Positions 36,570-40,741 of a DNA stretch of 40,741 nt are shown in pieces. Made by a program: the position numbers and the translations under genes. The stretch comes from Vibrio sp. Hep-1b-8 (GTDB lineage: Bacteria > Pseudomonadota > Gammaproteobacteria > Enterobacterales > Vibrionaceae): the NCBI RefSeq assembly GCF_006124995.1, contig NZ_QEWN01000016.1:1-40741 (forward strand), written 5' to 3'. The notes beneath the pieces are model-generated. The model was not told the DNA's origin. It did not search any database and saw only the letters and a program-made list of their open reading frames with translations. Each line of letters begins with the position of its first letter. The stretch's first letter is position 1.

Positions 36570-38114
36570 GTGCGTCTAGAAGTTTTTTGTGAAGACAGAC
36601 TTGGTTTGACTCGTGAATTGCTCGATATTCTTGCTTCGAAAAACATTGATCTTCGCGGTATCGAAATCGATGTGAGCGGTATTATCTACCTCAACTGTCC
36701 GGATATCGACTTTGATACCTTTAGTGAGCTTATGGCTGAAATTCGCCGTATCTCAGGTGTTAATGACGTGCGAAAAATCCAATTCATGCCAATTGAACGC
36801 CACAATAATGAGCTAATTTCTCTGCTTAACAACCTGCCAGAACCGGTATTGGCTATCGATTTAAAAGGCAATGTGGATATGGCAAACCACGCCGCGTTGA
36901 CCCTATTTAGTCGTGAAGAAGCGGAAATCATTGGTCATCAGATCACCTCGTTGTTGCCTAACTTCAATTTCGCTAAGTGGGTTGAAGGTAAGATAACTCG
37001 ATTGAGAGAAAATATTGTCATCGGTGGTTTGGATTACATGATGGAAATCATGCCTGTCTATATCAGTGATGAGTCAAATGAGTCTGTGCTGGCGAGTACG
37101 GTGATGATCATCCGTTCCGTACAGGAAAAAGCGATATTTGATGACTCTTTACCACAACACAATAATCTTGGGTTTGAGCATTTTGTCGGGGTGTCAAATA
37201 GACATAAGGCGCTGATTAGCCAAGCTAAGAAGCTGTCAATGCTAGACCAACCGCTACTCATTCAAGGTGAAACGGGAACCGGTAAAGAGATGCTAGCTCG
37301 TGCATGTCATAACCGTTCAAATCGCGCTTCTAAGCCGTTCTTGGTTTTGAGCTGTGCTTCGATGCCTGACGATGTTGCTGAAACTGAATTATTTGGTCAC
37401 GCACCGGGTTCATTCAACCATGAGCAAGGCCATAAAGGTATATTTGAGCAAGCGAATGGCGGCACGGTTTTCCTTGATGAAATTGGGGAGATGAGCCCGC
37501 ATCTGCAAATCAAATTACTGCGATTGCTACAAGATGGCACGTTTAGACGTGTCGGAGAAGAGCATGAAGTTCATGTCGATGTTAGGGTGATTGCTTCAAC
37601 CAGACATCAACTGGCTGATTTAGCCGAGTCAGGCGTATTCCGTGAAGATCTTTTTTATCGTCTCAACGTGCTTACACTACTTATTCCACCGTTAAGGGAA
37701 CGCTCAAACGATATTGCACCGCTGCTTGAATTGTTTGTTGCTAAGTACGTAAAACAACTAGGCATATCGAAGCCAATCATCGCAGAGGATCTGGCTGACC
37801 AGTTAGTGATGTATCAATGGCCAGGTAACATGCGCCAGCTTGAAAACATGGTGCTTCGCGCTTTGACCGAGCTTGAAACGGACGACTTGACGGCGGATCT
37901 TTTCCATCTTCCTCAGCTCGAAACTCCGACATCAAATGGGCCGATATTGAGTTTGGATGGTTCACTTGATGAGATCATGAAAGAGTACGAATCTCAGGTG
38001 CTAGAACGCTTATATCACTCATTCCCGTCTAGTCGTAAACTCGCCAAGAGACTCAATGTTTCTCACACCTCGGTGGCAAACAAGTTACGTGAATATGGAA
38101 TAAGAAAAAATTAA
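36570..38114 (+). CDS. tyrR: Aromatic amino-acid regulator TyrR
   Basis: 514 residues, GTG start with AGGAAC upstream, as in the E. coli protein by N-terminal match (MRLEVFCEDRLGLTRELLDI). Domains: ACT (1-70), PAS (about 78-180), AAA+ (about 205-440) with Walker A GETGTGKE 233-240 and Walker B FLDEIGEM 301-308, and a C-terminal helix-turn-helix SSRKLAKRLNVSHTSVANKLREYGI. In sigma-54 activators the loop after the ELFGH motif is GAFTGA; here it reads HAPGSF followed by an insertion NHEQGHKG, so, as in E. coli TyrR, it does not act through sigma-54. It binds tyrosine, phenylalanine and ATP and regulates aromatic amino-acid genes at TyrR boxes. Followed without gap by rimJ. Confidence 0.96.
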   Translation: MRLEVFCEDRLGLTRELLDILASKNIDLRGIEIDVSGIIYLNCPDIDFDTFSELMAEIRRISGVNDVRKIQFMPIERHNNELISLLNNLPEPVLAIDLKGNVDMANHAALTLFSREEAEIIGHQITSLLPNFNFAKWVEGKITRLRENIVIGGLDYMMEIMPVYISDESNESVLASTVMIIRSVQEKAIFDDSLPQHNNLGFEHFVGVSNRHKALISQAKKLSMLDQPLLIQGETGTGKEMLARACHNRSNRASKPFLVLSCASMPDDVAETELFGHAPGSFNHEQGHKGIFEQANGGTVFLDEIGEMSPHLQIKLLRLLQDGTFRRVGEEHEVHVDVRVIASTRHQLADLAESGVFREDLFYRLNVLTLLIPPLRERSNDIAPLLELFVAKYVKQLGISKPIIAEDLADQLVMYQWPGNMRQLENMVLRALTELETDDLTADLFHLPQLETPTSNGPILSLDGSLDEIMKEYESQVLERLYHSFPSSRKLAKRLNVSHTSVANKLREYGIRKN

Positions 38115-38693
38115 ATGGAAAGAGTGAGTACCCCTACCCAAGTCTTTGAGTGGGATGAGGACATCGTCGTTCGTAGTGCAGAGCCTATGGATGGAAAACT
38201 GATCTCAGATTACTTTATTGCAAACAGAGAGCATTTAAAACCGTGGGAACCCAAGCGAGACGAAGCCTTTTTTGATGAATCCGGATGGACTCAGCGACTC
38301 ATCAAACTCGCTGAGCTACATCGAATGGGGCTGGGCTACTATTTGCTGATCCTTGATCGTTCGACAAATGAAATGTTAGGCACAATCTCGTTTAGCAATA
38401 TCGCTCGGTTCCCATTCCATGCGTGTAATGTCGGTTACTCCCTAGCGCACTGTGCACAGGGAAGAGGCGCGATGACACGAGGATTAAAATTAGCGGTCAA
38501 TTACATGTTCAACATTCAGAACATGCATCGCATTATGGCGAGTTATATGCCGCGCAATGTTCGCAGTGAAGCGGTATTGGAAAGGGTAGGATTTCAAAAA
38601 GAAGGCTTTGCGAAAGACTACTTGCTCATTGATGGGCAATGGGAAGATCATTGTTTAACGTCATTAGTTAATCCGAATTGGACACAAGTATGA
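38115..38693 (+). CDS. rimJ: RimJ-type ribosomal protein N-terminal acetyltransferase
   Basis: 192 residues, GNAT fold. Matches E. coli RimJ (194) over most of its length: ENREHLKPWEPKRDE-like, then FHACNVGYSLAHCAQGRGAM with the acetyl-CoA binding Q/RxxG, IMASYMPRNVRSEAVLERVGFQKEGFAKDYLLIDGQWEDH. RimJ acetylates the N-terminal alanine of ribosomal protein S5. Its ATG follows the tyrR stop directly; a poor ribosome binding site suggests coupling with tyrR. The next gene overlaps by ATGA. Confidence 0.9.
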   Translation: MERVSTPTQVFEWDEDIVVRSAEPMDGKLISDYFIANREHLKPWEPKRDEAFFDESGWTQRLIKLAELHRMGLGYYLLILDRSTNEMLGTISFSNIARFPFHACNVGYSLAHCAQGRGAMTRGLKLAVNYMFNIQNMHRIMASYMPRNVRSEAVLERVGFQKEGFAKDYLLIDGQWEDHCLTSLVNPNWTQV

Positions 38694-39283
38694 GCGCTTC
38701 AAGATTAGAACAACAGTTGGCTCTGCTCATGGAGCTTGACCAGCTTAAATCCGTGCTGAGACGCACCCGAGTCAAAAGCGCGGAAGGAAGGCTAGAAAAT
38801 AGTGCTGAACACAGTTGGCATGTCGCTTTGATGGCGATCTTAATGGAAGAACATGCCAATCAACCGGTAGATATTTCTCGCGTGGTGAAAATGTTGCTTC
38901 TTCACGATGTGGTAGAAATTGATGCAGGTGATACCTTTGTCTATGATGTTGCCGCGTCGGCACAGCAAGAGCAGAAAGAGCTTGAAGCAGCCCAACGTTT
39001 GTTCGGTATGCTGCCAAGTGACCAAGGTCAGTCTTTGCTAGAACTGTGGCTAGAATTTGAATCTGCAACGTCAGCAGATGCTAAATTTGCCAAAGCATTG
39101 GACAGGATTATTCCAATGCTTTTGAACTACCATAACCAGGGGCAAAGCTGGCAAGAGCATGGTGTTACACGACAACAAGCGCTAACAGTGAATCAAAAAA
39201 TAGAGTACGGCTCTGAGGCTCTATGGGAAAAAGCGCAGCAAATTATTAATGATGCGACTCTCAATGGCTGGCTAAAAGCATAA
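38690..39283 (+). CDS. HD-domain hydrolase (YfbR-like family)
   Basis: 197 residues from the ATG at 38690, which overlaps the rimJ stop by four bases (ATGA); an upstream TTG (MDTSM) is unlikely. HD residues: His41 in ENSAEHSWH, His72-Asp73 in LLLHDVVEIDAGDTF, and a distal Asp in KALDRIIPML. This is the pattern of HD-type 5'-nucleotidases/dNMPases such as YfbR, so phosphate release from (deoxy)nucleoside monophosphates is inferred; substrate not shown. Cytoplasmic. Confidence 0.8.
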   Translation: MSASRLEQQLALLMELDQLKSVLRRTRVKSAEGRLENSAEHSWHVALMAILMEEHANQPVDISRVVKMLLLHDVVEIDAGDTFVYDVAASAQQEQKELEAAQRLFGMLPSDQGQSLLELWLEFESATSADAKFAKALDRIIPMLLNYHNQGQSWQEHGVTRQQALTVNQKIEYGSEALWEKAQQIINDATLNGWLKA

Positions 39284-39302
39284 CGCTTTAAGAGGAATAT
39301 TA

Positions 39303-39776
39303 ATGTCTTACCAAACTTTGGACCAATACCAAAGAAAATGGATTTTTACTCACCAATCTATGCCAGTACCCGAGGCTGACTTAGAATCAATCAAACCGAT
39401 GTCGCAAGCCCGAGCGTCTCAGTTATGGAAAGAAAACATCAGTGCTCAAAGTCCTGACTCAGAGCGTTTTAGCTCTAGTGACTGGCCGATGAAAGAATCT
39501 AACTGGAAAGAGACGGTGGACTGGATGTCTGCTTGGGAGTCCGATGATGAAGCGTTGCCTGCGGCAGTTGACGCTTTTATTGACTGGCAAGACGACGTTA
39601 CGGTGTACTTTTGCTATGAGAAGTACAATATCATTGAGACCAAATGGTCGGTGTTTAAGAAGCATTGGAAGAATTTTCTTTTTTACGATGATGGCCCAAT
39701 TTTAATTGGCCGCCGCCGTGGCGAAGCGCTTTGGTTTGATACCCAAGGCAATGTCAAAATGGGATTTCGAAAATAA
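39303..39776 (+). CDS. DUF2947 family protein
   Basis: 157 residues, soluble, rich in Trp (about ten), no signal or membrane segment. Sequence begins MSYQTLDQYQRKWIFTHQSMP and ends WFDTQGNVKMGFRK, a pattern I associate with the DUF2947 family of Vibrio and relatives; function unknown. AAGAGGAATATT upstream gives a strong ribosome binding site. Follows the HD hydrolase by 19 bases, probably in the same transcript, and ends at a strong terminator. Confidence 0.65.
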   Translation: MSYQTLDQYQRKWIFTHQSMPVPEADLESIKPMSQARASQLWKENISAQSPDSERFSSSDWPMKESNWKETVDWMSAWESDDEALPAAVDAFIDWQDDVTVYFCYEKYNIIETKWSVFKKHWKNFLFYDDGPILIGRRRGEALWFDTQGNVKMGFRK

Positions 39777-39803
39777 AAAGAGCAGCCAATGGCTGCTCTT
39801 TTT
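39775..39803 (+). terminator. Terminator of the tyrR-rimJ-HD-DUF2947 run
   Basis: Perfect 13-bp stem AAAAAGAGCAGCC/GGCTGCTCTTTTT (39775-39787, 39791-39803), 3-base loop, beginning inside the stop codon of the DUF2947 gene. Confidence 0.93.
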
Positions 39804-40049
39804 ATGTGCTATATGTGTCACTGTCTCAAAGTCGGGTCTACACATCGTCCCGATGGGGAGCTGTTTTAAAAGATCATTGCTGGATCCAATAAGTGCCGGA
39901 AAAGTAAAGAGTTTGATCAATGAAATGATGTGATTTTCATCCCAAAAATGAACCTATATTTTGCGTGGATTTGGTATTTTGGTATCATTTTTTAGACAAA
40001 TTAATTCAATGTGTAGTTTCTACAAACCATAGAGTCTTAGGGAAAAGCA

Positions 40050-40223
40050 GTGGCCATGAACATATCTAAATTACGCGAAGATTTTTATGCTCATATAAGT
40101 GCAATTCAAGCTTACGCGCTTCCGCAATCCAAGCCGACCTTGTCGCTGCTGACAGATGAAGAGGTGCGAGAGTTAGAAGCATGTTGGATTGAACTTTCTG
40201 TGTGGAAGAACCAACAAGATTAA
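40050..40223 (+). CDS. Small protein of 55-57 residues
   Basis: Two starts are possible: GTG at 40050 with AGGGA five bases upstream, or ATG at 40056 (MNISKLREDFYAHIS, 55 residues). The protein looks helical and acidic, with an LTDEEVRELEACWIELSVWKNQQD tail; no signal or membrane segment. I do not recognise it. Codon use looks normal for the region and a terminator follows 39 bases after the stop, so it is probably a real gene. Confidence 0.5.
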   Translation: MAMNISKLREDFYAHISAIQAYALPQSKPTLSLLTDEEVRELEACWIELSVWKNQQD

Positions 40224-40261
40224 ACACCTCTGCCCCTGTAGTCATATCATTGAATATTGAT

Positions 40262-40293
40262 AACCTCGCGATTTCTGATCGTCGAGGTTTTTT
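40262..40293 (+). terminator. Terminator after the small ORF
   Basis: Stem AACCTCGCGAT with ATCGTCGAGGTT (40262-40272, 40278-40289), one bulged base, followed by TTTT. Confidence 0.8.
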
Positions 40294-40393
40294 ATTGCCA
40301 TAAATATCAAGTGTTATATTATAACAATTGTGATCTAATCGTTGAATTCTAGAGTAAGAGTCCCCATAGTTATCATCAAGTGGAGCATTATCA

Positions 40394-40741
40394 ATGAATG
40401 CAGCGACAGAATTAAAATATCAAGAAACCCAAGTGAGTAAAAATATGGCGGAAGTAAGAGCCAGAGTTGAATTCAAAGTCGGTGCTAACAGCAGTATCGA
40501 TGCAGAACTTCTTTCTTTCCATGGATTGAAAACCGAAAAAGAGCATGTTGCGGTCATTTTTAAACATGCCGATCAAACTCAGCAAACCCCGCTGGTTCGC
40601 ATGCATTCTGAATGTCTTACAGGCGATGTATTCCATTCATCCCGCTGCGATTGCGGCGAGCAACTTGATGAGACGATTAATCGCATGGCGGAATCTGGCG
40701 GTATTATCCTTTACTTAAGACAAGAAGGTCGCGGTATTGGT
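40394..40741 (+). CDS. ribA: GTP cyclohydrolase II (3' partial)
   Basis: First 116 residues; the gene runs off the window. GTP cyclohydrolase II opens GTP in the first step of riboflavin synthesis, with zinc. [26 protein letters not shown] holds the zinc ligands Cys74, Cys85 and Cys87 and closely follows E. coli RibA ([22 protein letters not shown]), then [15 protein letters not shown]. The N-terminus is about 20 residues longer than in E. coli. GGAG lies nine bases before the ATG. I see no FMN riboswitch in the roughly 100 bases upstream. Confidence 0.92.
   Translation, partial: MNAATELKYQETQVSKNMAEVRARVEFKVGANSSIDAELLSFHGLKTEKEHVAVIFKHADQTQQTPLVRMHSECLTGDVFHSSRCDCGEQLDETINRMAESGGIILYLRQEGRGIG

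Noticed and set aside
40224..40393. FMN riboswitch upstream of ribA
   Set aside because: The region is too short and lacks the RFN element's conserved helices; only a terminator is seen.

Overview
The window looks like a chromosomal segment of a Vibrio species (Gammaproteobacteria). Supporting evidence: the block cydC-cydD-trxB followed by a 2OG-dioxygenase and a PLP enzyme of the VC1184 type, the H-NOX/hybrid-kinase pair, a DUF3392/SanA pair, ycjX-ycjF-tyrR, and protein sequences very close to E. coli and V. cholerae housekeeping enzymes. The base composition looks even, and I see no insertion sequence, prophage, integron cassette, CRISPR array, tRNA or rRNA. This is core genome with a few decayed or poorly characterised islands rather than a mobile region.

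Layout. 1-2.4 kb: the 3' part of an AraC/GyrI-like regulator, about 440 bases without a convincing gene, then a SUMF1-fold lipoprotein on the minus strand. 2.4-7.0 kb: cydC, cydD and trxB (minus), covering cysteine/glutathione export for cytochrome bd assembly and thioredoxin reduction. 7.4-9.3 kb: a two-gene plus-strand operon with overlapping reading frames, encoding a 2-oxoglutarate/Fe(II) dioxygenase and a class V aminotransferase-fold enzyme whose usual desulfurase cysteine is absent; it is the best candidate here for an undescribed pathway. 9.3-17.7 kb: DUF2797 protein, membrane GGDEF cyclase, SanA plus DUF3392, NAD malic enzyme, a DEAH-type helicase and an orphan 125-residue protein. 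17.9-24.5 kb: a small outer-membrane barrel, aspC, a remnant of an HD-GYP phosphodiesterase that has lost its HD catalytic segment, asnS with an attenuator-like leader, a chemoreceptor with a periplasmic CxxCH haem-attachment motif, and queD. 24.6-31.9 kb: serine deaminase sdaA and serine transporter sdaC, a NUDIX CoA-pyrophosphatase-like gene, then H-NOX with its hybrid histidine kinase (nitric-oxide sensing), and pabB. 32-40.7 kb: class I fumarase, a small membrane protein, ycjX-ycjF, tyrR-rimJ-HD hydrolase-DUF2947, a 55-57-residue orphan, and the 5' part of ribA.

Common themes are redox and nitric-oxide sensing (CydDC, TrxB, haem chemoreceptor, H-NOX/kinase), amino-acid metabolism (AspC, SdaAC, AsnS, TyrR, the dioxygenase/PLP pair) and cyclic-di-GMP (one intact GGDEF protein, one dead HD-GYP gene). 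Most genes end in clear intrinsic terminators, several shared by convergent neighbours. Start codons were reassigned where Shine-Dalgarno position, overlap or family length argues against the longest frame. All family assignments come from reading the translated sequence; no database search was possible.
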